Below are positions 36,482-44,464 of a stretch of 64,000 nucleotides of DNA, one piece after another. The notes under the pieces are model-generated. The model saw only the letters and a program-made list of their open reading frames with translations, had not been told where the DNA came from and did not search any database. The stretch is from contig NZ_WUEY01000014.1 of the NCBI RefSeq assembly GCF_010668395.1, forward strand, positions 1 to 64,000. Direction: 5' to 3'. Made by a program: the position numbers and the translations under genes. Source of the stretch: Martinezella lusitana (GTDB lineage Bacteria > Pseudomonadota > Alphaproteobacteria > Rhizobiales > Rhizobiaceae). The number at the start of each line of letters is the position of its first letter. The stretch's first letter is position 1.

Positions 36482-37483
36482 GTGTCGCAACGAGATTTTG
36501 TCAGCGCTGAAGAAGTGGCGCAGCGGGCGGGTGTTTCGCGCTCGGCTGTGTCTCGCGCATTCACCCCCGGCGCCAGCGTATCCGAGGCCACGCGGCAAAA
36601 GGTTCTGCAGGCGGCGGAAGAGCTCGGCTATCAGGTCAATCATCTCGCCCGCGGGCTGATGCGCAATGAGAGCGGCATCGTCTGCCTGATCGTTTCCGAT
36701 GTCGCGACGCCCTACCGCTCCGCCCTGTTGCGGGAACTGACCTTGCAGCTGCAGCTTGCCGGGAAGGTGGCGATGCTGATCAATACGGACCGCTCGGACG
36801 GCAGCGTCAACACGGCGCTGCAGCAGGCGATCCGATATCGCGCTGACGCGTCCGTCATCCTGTCGGGCCTGCCGGACAAATCGATCACGCAGCTCTGTCT
36901 GCGCAGCGGGCAAAGGCTCGTGCTGATCAATCGCGACGAGGATCAGTCAGGCCCGCTGCACATCAATCTCGACGACCGCGAGGCGGCAGCGCGCGTCGTA
37001 ACGGCCTTTGTGAGAGCGGGCTGCAGCCGGCTCGCCTTTGCCAACTCGGAAGCCGGTACGCCGAGCCTCATGGCAAGGGAAGAGGGTTTCATCGCCGCGG
37101 CCCGGGATCATGGCCTGGAGGTCGTCGTCGAGCGGCACGGCTGGACCGGATACGAGGCCGGCCGCGTCCTGGCGCAGCGTCTGCTGACCCGCAAGGAGCG
37201 GCCCGATGCGGTCTTCTGCGCAACGGATCTGCTGGCCTGCGGCTTCATGGATGCCGCCCGCCATCAGTTTTCGCTTTCCATTCCGCAGCAGCTCTGCGTC
37301 GTCGGCTTCGACGACATCGAGCAGGCCTCCTGGTCTTCCTACCGGTTGACCACATTCTCGCAGCCGGTTGCGGCAATTGCGCGCGAGGCGGTGACCTGGC
37401 TTTCGGAGAATGGCGTCGTGCAGGGCAAATCGTTGCGGCTGCACTCCGATCTTGTCTGGCGTGATTCGGTCAGAGGCGGATGA
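36482..37483 (+). CDS. LacI-family transcriptional regulator
   Basis: A 333-residue repressor. The N-terminal headpiece (SAEEVAQRAGVSRSAVSRAF, TPGASVSEATRQKVLQAAEELGY, hinge NHLARGLM) is followed by a periplasmic-binding-like sensor domain (ISEE-type strands; PDAVFCATDLLACGFMDAAR; VVGFDDIEQASW). GTG 36482 is preceded by GGGAGGCACC. It is divergent from the AfuABC-like operon and almost certainly controls it through the two TTGCA-N6-TGCAA sites. Confidence 0.92.
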   Translation: MSQRDFVSAEEVAQRAGVSRSAVSRAFTPGASVSEATRQKVLQAAEELGYQVNHLARGLMRNESGIVCLIVSDVATPYRSALLRELTLQLQLAGKVAMLINTDRSDGSVNTALQQAIRYRADASVILSGLPDKSITQLCLRSGQRLVLINRDEDQSGPLHINLDDREAAARVVTAFVRAGCSRLAFANSEAGTPSLMAREEGFIAAARDHGLEVVVERHGWTGYEAGRVLAQRLLTRKERPDAVFCATDLLACGFMDAARHQFSLSIPQQLCVVGFDDIEQASWSSYRLTTFSQPVAAIAREAVTWLSENGVVQGKSLRLHSDLVWRDSVRGG

Positions 37484-37681
37484 CCACGAGTTTATAACAG
37501 AAGATTTTATACTCTATCCTTCTGTTTATAAATGAGAAAATAAATTTTATGACAGTTTTGTGACAATGCGTCTTGAAAAAGATGCAAAGAGGGAGAAACA
37601 TAGTCGGCTAACGAAAGTTTAGCTTATCGTGATATTGTCGTCCGGCATTCTCCGGGCATCGCAAGCATACGGAGGACCGCT

Positions 37682-39367
37682 ATGGCGCTTATACTCGGCC
37701 TTGTCGCTCTGGCAGGCCACATCGCCCTTCTGCTTTGGGGCACGCGCATGGTCCAGACCGGCATCCAGCGCGCTTTCGGCCCCGATCTTCGCTCCTTTCT
37801 CGGCCGCGCGCTCAGCAATCGCATGAAGGCGTTTTTTGCCGGGATCGGCGTCACCGCCATTCTGCAGAGCAGCACGGCCACCGGCCTGATGGCGTCGGGT
37901 TTTGCCGCGGGCGGGCTGGTGGATCTGGTGCCGGCGCTTGCCGTGATGCTGGGCGCCAACGTCGGGACGACCCTGATCGTCCAGGTTCTGTCCTTCGATG
38001 TCGCCGCCGCGTCGCCCGCCCTCATCCTGATCGGCGTCCTGATGTTCCGCCGCACCGGAAATTCGCGCGTGCACGATCTCGGGCGCGTCATGATCGGGCT
38101 CGGCTTCATGCTTCTAGCGCTGCACCAGCTGCTCGACCTGATGACGCAGTATGAAGGATCGACGGCGCTGGCCTATGTGCTGGATGCCATCGCGTCGACC
38201 CCGGTTCTCAGCCTGCTTCTGGCCGCGATCCTGACCTGGGCGGCGCATTCCAGCGTTGCCGTGGTGCTGCTCATCATGTCTCTGGCCAGCAAGGGTCTCG
38301 TCAACGTCGATCAGGCCTTTGCCCTCGTTCTCGGCGCCAATCTCGGAACGGCGATCAATCCGTTGATCGAAGGGCAATCGGGCGCCGATCTGTCCGTCAA
38401 GCGGCTGCCCATCGGCAACATGCTGACGCGCATTGTCGGCGTGGCTGCGATGATCGGCCTGCTCGAGCCGGCGACGCGCCTTTCGGCCATGATAGACAGC
38501 GACAGTGCCCGTGCCGTCGCCAATTTCCATAGCGCCTTCAATATCGTTCTGGCCGTGGTGTTCATGCCGCTCCTGCGGCCCTATGCCGATCTGCTGACGA
38601 GATTGCTGCCGCAGAAGATCGACGAGGCCGATCCGACACGGCCGAGATATCTCGATCCGGCCGCCAAGGAGACGCCTGTCGTCGCTCTCGGTGCCGCGGC
38701 GCGGGAGGCGTTGAGACTGGTCGATGTGCTGTCGGAAATGCTCGCCGGCGCAAAACTGGCGCTCTCCGACACCGATCGAAAAGCCCTCACACGCCTGCGT
38801 TCGCTGGACAATATCCTCGACAGCCTCAATACGGCGGTAAAAACCTATCTGACCTCGATCGATCCCGATGAACTCGGCGAAGCCGACAGGCGGCGCCTGA
38901 ACGAGATATTGCTGTTCTCGATGAACATGGAGCATGCCGGCGATGTGCTCGACCAGAACCTTCTGCCGCACCTGGCCAAGCGCCTGCGCCGGGGCTTGAG
39001 TTTCTCGAAGGAAGGCCAGCTCGAGCTGGCAAGGCTGTTCGACCGATTGCAATCGAACCTGCAGACGACGGCAGCCTTGTTCATGACGCAAAACGAGAGT
39101 GCCGCCCGTATGCTGGCGCAGGAAAAGGTCATCTTCCGCAAGGCGGAGCGCGAGGGCACGGAGGCTCATTTCCAGCGCTTGCGCCAGGGTGGCATCGAGA
39201 CCGCCGAGACCAGCTCGCTTCACCTTGACCTGCTGCGCGATCTCAAGCAGATCAATTCCCACTTCGTCGCCGCTGCCGCCTATCCTGTCCTGGAAGAGCG
39301 CGGCGAACTCTTGCAGAGCCGGACGCCAAGCCCGCTCCCACAGGCAGCCGTGACAGCGAATGAATAA
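37682..39367 (+). CDS. Na/Pi cotransporter family protein with PhoU-like tail
   Basis: A 561-residue protein. The first 310 residues hold two Na/Pi repeats, each with the QSS-type motif (ILQSSTATGLMASGF; WAAHSSVAVVLLIMSL) and LGANVGTT / LGANLGTAINP. The cytoplasmic C-terminal 200 residues are helical and PhoU-like. It would couple sodium to phosphate uptake or export. ATG 37682 follows GGAGG. Its end overlaps the Nudix gene by eight bases. Confidence 0.9.
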   Translation: MALILGLVALAGHIALLLWGTRMVQTGIQRAFGPDLRSFLGRALSNRMKAFFAGIGVTAILQSSTATGLMASGFAAGGLVDLVPALAVMLGANVGTTLIVQVLSFDVAAASPALILIGVLMFRRTGNSRVHDLGRVMIGLGFMLLALHQLLDLMTQYEGSTALAYVLDAIASTPVLSLLLAAILTWAAHSSVAVVLLIMSLASKGLVNVDQAFALVLGANLGTAINPLIEGQSGADLSVKRLPIGNMLTRIVGVAAMIGLLEPATRLSAMIDSDSARAVANFHSAFNIVLAVVFMPLLRPYADLLTRLLPQKIDEADPTRPRYLDPAAKETPVVALGAAAREALRLVDVLSEMLAGAKLALSDTDRKALTRLRSLDNILDSLNTAVKTYLTSIDPDELGEADRRRLNEILLFSMNMEHAGDVLDQNLLPHLAKRLRRGLSFSKEGQLELARLFDRLQSNLQTTAALFMTQNESAARMLAQEKVIFRKAEREGTEAHFQRLRQGGIETAETSSLHLDLLRDLKQINSHFVAAAAYPVLEERGELLQSRTPSPLPQAAVTANE

Positions 39368-39848
39368 AAAGACCTATCTCAGCCGCCTGGCAGGCGAGGC
39401 GGAAAAGCTCTTCGCCGGCCGCTCGATCGAGCAATACGCCGCGATCTGCTACAGGCGCCCGCCGGGGCGGAAGGACGTCGAAATCCTGTTGATCACATCG
39501 CGCGAAAGCGGCCGGTGGGTGATCCCCAAAGGATGGCCGATGGACAAGAAGCTTCCGCATCAGGTCGCCGAACGCGAGGCCTGGGAGGAGGCCGGGGTCA
39601 AGGGAAAGGCCAAGAAGAAAAGCTTCGGCTACTACACCTACCTGAAGTCTCTCGATACCGGCGAGACCGTTCCCTCGGTCGTTCAGGTCCATCTTCTCGA
39701 GGTTTCCGGATTGGACGAGCGCTTTCCGGAACGCGGCCAGCGCCAGCTTCGATGGTTCTCGCCAAACGAGGCGGCAGCCAACGTCCGCGAGCCGGAACTG
39801 AAAGGCCTTTTGCGCACGGTCGAGACAGCGCTTGCGCAGGAGAAGTGA
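39360..39848 (+). CDS. Nudix hydrolase, diphosphoinositol-polyphosphate-phosphohydrolase-like
   Basis: A 162-residue enzyme. The Nudix box GWPMDKKLPHQVAEREAWEEAGV has the catalytic REAWEEAGV intact, but the sixth position after the first glycine, normally Glu, is Lys. The core resembles DIPP-type proteins (RWVIPKGWPM; RWFSPNEAA). It cleaves a nucleoside- or inositol-diphosphate-linked substrate, not determinable here. It overlaps the phosphate transporter by eight bases, so the two are expressed together. Confidence 0.88.
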   Translation: MNKKTYLSRLAGEAEKLFAGRSIEQYAAICYRRPPGRKDVEILLITSRESGRWVIPKGWPMDKKLPHQVAEREAWEEAGVKGKAKKKSFGYYTYLKSLDTGETVPSVVQVHLLEVSGLDERFPERGQRQLRWFSPNEAAANVREPELKGLLRTVETALAQEK

Positions 39849-39928
39849 GGGAAAGGCCAGCCCTCGCAAGTCCACCAGCATCCCGATCCATCCCCGGTGA
39901 CCGGCAAATATTGCCGTCGGCATTGAAG

Positions 39929-39951
39929 ATTTATGCGTGAAGCGCATAAAT
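39929..39951. promoter_or_regulatory. Dyad operator upstream of the amino-acid ABC operon (LysR-type)
   Basis: Perfect 9-base arms ATTTATGCG and CGCATAAAT around TGAAG. The inner part contains the T-N11-A pattern of LysR boxes (T39934 to A39946). It lies 98 bases before the permease start; the LysR gene at 47328 at the end of the cluster is the natural candidate to bind it. Confidence 0.65.
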
Positions 39952-40048
39952 CGCATGTTCAAATCTCGTTTGCGGATGAATTCAAAAGCAACGTAAATTT
40001 TCCCCACCAGAAAACGGAAGCTCACCAACGAGCTCAGGGGATCGAAAC

Positions 40049-40936
40049 TTGACCAATTCAGCGCCACTCGACGTGAATGCGCTCGTGATCGTGCCGCAGC
40101 GAAAAATCGGCACCAAGATCATGGCGGCGATCTGCATCCTCCTCCTTCTCCTGTTGGCGAGAGCCTTCTGGAAGGGCGATATTGCCTGGGAATATGTCGG
40201 AGAAAACTTCTTCTCCCGGTCCGTCATGACAGGGGTCGGCAATACGATCGTCATGACCTTCTGCGCCATGATCGTCGGGATCGTTCTCGGCGTCGCCGCG
40301 GCCATCATGCGCATGTCCGACAATCCGGTCCTGCGCAGTATTTCCGTCGGCTATGTCTGGCTCTTCCGCGGCACGCCGGCGCTCCTGCAGCTTCTCCTTT
40401 GGTTCAATCTCGCCCTGATCTTCCCGACGATCGGCATTCCGGGTGTTCTTTCCGTTCGAACGGTCGACATCATGACGCCGTTCGTCGCCGCCCTTCTCGG
40501 CCTTGGCATCCAGCAGGGCGCCTATACGGCCGAAGTCGTGCGCGCCGGCCTTCTGTCGATCGACAAGGGGCAGATGGAAGCCGCGCAGTCGATCGGCATG
40601 ACGAAACTGCGGGCGACGCTGAAAGTCGTGTTGCCGCAGGCCATGCGCGTCATCGTTCCGCCGATCGGCAACGAGACGATCGGTATGGTGAAGCTGACCT
40701 CGCTTGCCAGCGTCATTCAATATTCCGAAGTGCTGAAAAACGTCGAGGACATCTACTATGTCAACTCGCGCGTCATCGAACTGCTGATCGTTGCCGCCAT
40801 CTGGTACATGGTCGTCGTCACCATTCTGAGCGTCGGGCAGATCTACATCGAGCGGCATTTCTCCAAGGGCTGGGGCAGGCGCGATGCCAGCGCCCAGCAG
40901 GCAGCCAACCAGGCTCTGGTCGGGGAGGCTGGCTGA
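40049..40936 (+). CDS. Polar amino-acid ABC transporter permease (HisM/GlnP type)
   Basis: A 295-residue permease. The family segment SRSVMTGVGNTIVMTFCAMIVGIVLGVAAAIMRMS and FRGTPALLQLLLW are diagnostic; the EAA loop is EAAQSIGMTKLRATLKVVLPQAMRVIVPPIGNE. Translation appears to start at TTG 40049 after AGGGG; a GTG a few codons later is an alternative. As the only permease of the operon, it probably forms a homodimer. Its stop overlaps the ATPase start (TGATG). Confidence 0.88.
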   Translation: MTNSAPLDVNALVIVPQRKIGTKIMAAICILLLLLLARAFWKGDIAWEYVGENFFSRSVMTGVGNTIVMTFCAMIVGIVLGVAAAIMRMSDNPVLRSISVGYVWLFRGTPALLQLLLWFNLALIFPTIGIPGVLSVRTVDIMTPFVAALLGLGIQQGAYTAEVVRAGLLSIDKGQMEAAQSIGMTKLRATLKVVLPQAMRVIVPPIGNETIGMVKLTSLASVIQYSEVLKNVEDIYYVNSRVIELLIVAAIWYMVVVTILSVGQIYIERHFSKGWGRRDASAQQAANQALVGEAG

Positions 40937-41697
40937 TGGACGCGATCATCAAGGCACACGGCCTGCAGAAATATTTCGGCACCTTTCACGTCCTGAAGGA
41001 CATCGATTTCGAGATCAGGAAGGGCGAGGTGGTCTGCATCATCGGACCTTCCGGCTCCGGAAAGAGCACCTTCCTGCGCTGCATCAACCAGCTCGAACAG
41101 ATCGATGCCGGCTACGTCATGGTCGAGGACGAAATCGCCGGCTATCGCCGCGAGGGCAACCGGCTGTTTCCGCTGCCGGATCGCGAGATCGCCCGCCAGC
41201 GTCAGGCGGTCGGCATGGTCTTCCAGAAGTTCCATCTGTTCCCGCATCGCACCGTTCTGCAGAACATCATCGAAGGCCCGGTCGGCGTGCAGAAGCGGCC
41301 GAAGCCGGAATGCATCGCCGAGGCGCGCGTTCTTCTCCAGCGTGTCGGCCTGGCCGACAAGGCAGGCGCCTATCCGGGCGAGCTTTCCGGCGGCCAGCAG
41401 CAGCGCATCGCGATTGCCCGCGCGCTGGCCATGAAGCCGAAGGCCATGCTGTTCGACGAGCCGACCTCGGCCCTCGATCCCGAACTCGTCGGCGAAGTCC
41501 TCGGCGTCATGAAGGAGCTTGCCGCTTCCGGCACGACGATGATCGTCGTTACGCATGAGATCGGCTTCTGCCGCGAGGTCGCCGACCGAGTCGTCTTCAT
41601 GGACGCCGGCATGATCGTCGAGACCGGCACGCCCGGCGAGATCCTGGAGAGCCCCAAGAATCCCAGAGTGAAGAACTTCATCTCTGCGGTGCTTTGA
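40936..41697 (+). CDS. Polar amino-acid ABC transporter ATP-binding protein (GlnQ type)
   Basis: A 253-residue ATPase with Walker A GPSGSGKST (about 37-45), signature LSGGQQQRIAIARAL, Walker B MLFDEPTSALDP and the H-loop VTHEIGF. The C-terminus ENPxN-like ESPKNPRVKNFISAVL is usual for the family. It is coupled to the permease by TGATG. It has an insertion (GYRREGNRLFPLPDREIARQR) before the Q-loop that is often seen in opine or organic-acid-type members. Confidence 0.92.
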   Translation: MDAIIKAHGLQKYFGTFHVLKDIDFEIRKGEVVCIIGPSGSGKSTFLRCINQLEQIDAGYVMVEDEIAGYRREGNRLFPLPDREIARQRQAVGMVFQKFHLFPHRTVLQNIIEGPVGVQKRPKPECIAEARVLLQRVGLADKAGAYPGELSGGQQQRIAIARALAMKPKAMLFDEPTSALDPELVGEVLGVMKELAASGTTMIVVTHEIGFCREVADRVVFMDAGMIVETGTPGEILESPKNPRVKNFISAVL

Positions 41698-41736
41698 CAA
41701 CAAAAACCTGAAGAAAGAACATCAGAGGAGAATTTC

Positions 41737-42567
41737 ATGAAACTCATTCGTCTCGCCGTTTCGGCCGCGCTTCTGTCCCTCGCCGCGACTGCCGCCTCCG
41801 CGGATTCGAGCCTGAACCTGCTGAAGGACGGCGAACTCCGCATCATGACCAACCCGATCTATCCGCCGATGGAATTCGTCAATCCGGATACCGGCACGAT
41901 CGATGGCTTCGACGTCGATCTGGCCAATGCCATCGCCAAGAAGCTTAATCTCACCACCGTTTTCGTGACGTCCGCCTTCCAGGAGCTGCAGAGCGGCCTT
42001 CAGACCGGCCGCGCCGACATGATCATCTCCGGCATGAGCGACAACGTGAAGCGCCAGGCCGCCATGGACTTCGTCGACTACATCACCAGCGGCCCGATCC
42101 TTTTCACCGTCAACGCCAATGCCGCAACCTACAAGCAGGCGAGTGATCTCTGCGGCAAGACGGTCGCGGGAAGCCGAAGCACCTCCTTCGGCGATAACGT
42201 CAAGGCCTGGAGCGCGGACAATTGCGAAGGCAAGGGCAAGCCCGCCATCAAGTTCGAGGGAACGGCGGATTCGAACGCTGCCCGTCTCGGCATGAAGCAG
42301 GGCCGTTACGACGCGGTCGTCCAGGGCATCGAAACGATCGCCTACCAGATGCGCATCGAGCCCAACACCTATACGCTCGTCGGCGAGCCGCTGCTCAGCA
42401 ACGACACGTTCGGAATTGGCTTCAAGAAGGACCATACCGCTCTTCGCGATGCAGTTGCCGGCGCTCTCGACGGACTGATCAAGGACGGCACCTACGATGA
42501 GATCCTCAAGAAGTGGGGCCTGATCCACAACGCCGTTCCGAAGGCCGTGATCAACGGCGTCAAGTAA
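41737..42567 (+). CDS. Polar amino-acid ABC transporter substrate-binding protein
   Basis: A 276-residue periplasmic protein with a signal peptide (MKLIRLAVSAALLSLAATAASA). The type II fold shows in YPPMEFVNPDTGTIDGFDVDLANAIAKKLN, GRADMIISGMSDNVKRQAAMDFVDY and KWGLIHNAV. A disulfide is possible between Cys residues in DLCGKTV and ADNCEGKG. The genes downstream suggest an amino-dicarboxylate or aminopolycarboxylate ligand, but the pocket cannot be read by eye. Confidence 0.9.
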   Translation: MKLIRLAVSAALLSLAATAASADSSLNLLKDGELRIMTNPIYPPMEFVNPDTGTIDGFDVDLANAIAKKLNLTTVFVTSAFQELQSGLQTGRADMIISGMSDNVKRQAAMDFVDYITSGPILFTVNANAATYKQASDLCGKTVAGSRSTSFGDNVKAWSADNCEGKGKPAIKFEGTADSNAARLGMKQGRYDAVVQGIETIAYQMRIEPNTYTLVGEPLLSNDTFGIGFKKDHTALRDAVAGALDGLIKDGTYDEILKKWGLIHNAVPKAVINGVK

Positions 42568-42577
42568 CGCCCAGAAG

Positions 42578-42602
42578 AAGCGCCGCCGCCACCGCGGCGC
42601 TT
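42578..42602 (+). other. GC-rich hairpin after the binding-protein gene
   Basis: AAGCGCCGC and GCGGCGCTT pair perfectly around a seven-base loop, 11 bases after the stop. There is no long T-run, so it more likely stabilises the transporter mRNA than terminates; partial termination before the catabolic genes is possible. Confidence 0.65.
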
Positions 42603-42683
42603 CCCATCCCACGCATGCAGCCATCAGCCGGGGTGCCCTAGCGCCCACGGGAGGATGCCTGCGCCCTGAACACCTCGAAAAGC

Positions 42684-43568
42684 ATGCTGAGTTCCATGAC
42701 TGCGAAGAGTGCAACCAGATCGGCAAAACCAAGCCTGTGGCCGGAAGGCCGGCAGTCGGCTGTGGCGCTTGCCTTTGACGTCGATGGCCCGACGGGCGAT
42801 GCGATGCTCGACGGCTCGCTGCTGTCCAATCCCCGCTATTTCACCCAGGGCGCCTATGGTCCCTGGCGCGCGCTGCCACGGCTTCTCGATCTTCTTCGTG
42901 AATACGGCCTCAAGGCAACGTTCTTCGTGCCCACCTGGGTGGTCGAACATTGGCCGTCGCAGTGCGAGCGCATCCTTCGAGATGCCCACGAAATCGCCTA
43001 TCACGGCCATTATCACGAGGTCTTCATCGACTGCAGCCGGCAACAGCAGCTCGATATCATGGGGCGCTCCCGCGAGATCTTTCGCCGCCGCATGGGTGTG
43101 ACGCCGGTCGGCTTCCGCACGCCGTCCGGTGACTGGAGCGACGAGACGGCCGAACTGCTGCATGATTTCGGCGTGATCTATTCCAGTTCGATGCGCGGCG
43201 ACGATCGACCCTATTTTCACACCTCCTCGCGCGGCCGGGGTCTGGTCGAGATTCCGGGCCGCTGGGACATCGATGACTACACCGCCCTTGCCTATAGCGA
43301 GGAACCGGATTTCCCCATCGGTCTCGACCGGATATCGGGCTATGCCGATGTTCAGAGAAACTGGTGCGCCGAATTCGAGGGTTACCACCGGGAGGGGCTC
43401 TGCTGGACGACGATCCTGCATCCGAAGGTCTGCGCCCGGCCTGGCCGGCTTGCCATCCTCGAAGGGCTTTTCAAGGCGATCACCGCCCATGGCGATAGCG
43501 TCTGGGCGACGCATTGCGCCGAAATCGCAAAATGGTGGATCGCGCAACATCCGGAGATTGCGGCATGA
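42684..43568 (+). CDS. Polysaccharide-deacetylase-family protein, PuuE-like (first of pair)
   Basis: A 294-residue NodB-fold protein. The first metal motif reads VALAFDVDGPTGD in place of TFDDG; the second is EIAYHGHYHEVF; then GFRTPSGDWSDETAELL and a C-terminal FEGYHREGLCWTTILHPKVCARPGR. These match the allantoinase/PuuE branch acting on C-N bonds of small molecules, not on chitin. It overlaps its paralogue by four bases (ATGA). ATG 42684 is used; ATG 42696 is possible. Confidence 0.85.
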   Translation: MLSSMTAKSATRSAKPSLWPEGRQSAVALAFDVDGPTGDAMLDGSLLSNPRYFTQGAYGPWRALPRLLDLLREYGLKATFFVPTWVVEHWPSQCERILRDAHEIAYHGHYHEVFIDCSRQQQLDIMGRSREIFRRRMGVTPVGFRTPSGDWSDETAELLHDFGVIYSSSMRGDDRPYFHTSSRGRGLVEIPGRWDIDDYTALAYSEEPDFPIGLDRISGYADVQRNWCAEFEGYHREGLCWTTILHPKVCARPGRLAILEGLFKAITAHGDSVWATHCAEIAKWWIAQHPEIAA

Positions 43569-44464
43569 GCAGCACCGTTTCCGAAGGCTTCTGGCCTCAT
43601 GGCAAGACAAGCGCCGCAATCGTCTCGGTGATTTTCGACGACGGCCTTGATGCGATTGCGCAGGCGCCCGATCTCAAGGGGCGCAGCAAGAGCTTTTCTG
43701 TCTGGCAATATGGCGCGACACGCGGTGTCGAGCGTCTTTGCAATGCCTTCGCCGACGCCCGCATCTCCACGAGTTGGTTCGTGCCGGGCATCGTGGCCGA
43801 GAAGCATGAACAACTGCTGCGCGAAGTCGTATCCGCCCACCACGAGATCGAGAGCCATGGCTGGGCTTTCGAGCGTTACGACGCCATGTCCGCAGCCGAA
43901 TCCGTCGATCTCCTTAAGCGCAGTCGCGAGACGCTGAACGCGATCGCATCGAACGAGGTTTCCGGCTTCCGGCTGCCAACGGGCAACTGGCCCCGTCACT
44001 TCGATCGTCTGCTTGTCGACGCCGGCTACACCTGGTCCGCGTCTTTGAACGGCGACGATGTTCCCTACAGCCATGCGTCGTCGCTCGTTGAAATCCCGGT
44101 TCATAACGAGCTCGAGGACCGGCCCTATTTCCAGTTCAATTTCACGCCGGCCTTTCCGAAAGGGCAGGGGCGTATCCCGTCCTATGAGGCGGTTCTCGGA
44201 AACTGGATCGCCGAATTCGATGCCTACCGCAAATACGGCCTCTGCTACGTCATTCAGCTTCGCCCGGAATGGACCGGAACGCCCGGCAGGATCGCGCTCG
44301 TCGAGGCCTTGCTTGCTCACATTGGCAGCTTCGACGACGTGTGGCTGACGACCGCCGCCGAGGTTGCTCGCTGGCACGGCGGCAAAGGGGCTGCCGCGCC
44401 CGCCGATCACCCGATCAATGTCTATGAAGCCTATGTCGACGAGGAGCAGGCCGGTGAGCGATAA
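43565..44464 (+). CDS. Polysaccharide-deacetylase-family protein, PuuE-like (second of pair)
   Basis: A 299-residue paralogue of the preceding gene. It keeps VIFDDGLDAI, with the usual DDG, HEIESHGWAFERYD in place of the HGHYHE motif, GFRLPTGNWPRHFDRLL, and LCYVIQLRPEWTGTPGRIAL. The differing metal motifs suggest the two form a heteromer or act on successive intermediates. It overlaps the first gene by four bases and the MmgE/PrpD gene by 11. Confidence 0.85.
   Translation: MSSTVSEGFWPHGKTSAAIVSVIFDDGLDAIAQAPDLKGRSKSFSVWQYGATRGVERLCNAFADARISTSWFVPGIVAEKHEQLLREVVSAHHEIESHGWAFERYDAMSAAESVDLLKRSRETLNAIASNEVSGFRLPTGNWPRHFDRLLVDAGYTWSASLNGDDVPYSHASSLVEIPVHNELEDRPYFQFNFTPAFPKGQGRIPSYEAVLGNWIAEFDAYRKYGLCYVIQLRPEWTGTPGRIALVEALLAHIGSFDDVWLTTAAEVARWHGGKGAAAPADHPINVYEAYVDEEQAGER

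Noticed and set aside
37545..37570. Pho-box-like ATGACAG followed by TGACAA before the Na/Pi transporter
   Set aside because: The two halves are not 11 bases apart as PhoB sites require, so it is not called as a Pho box.
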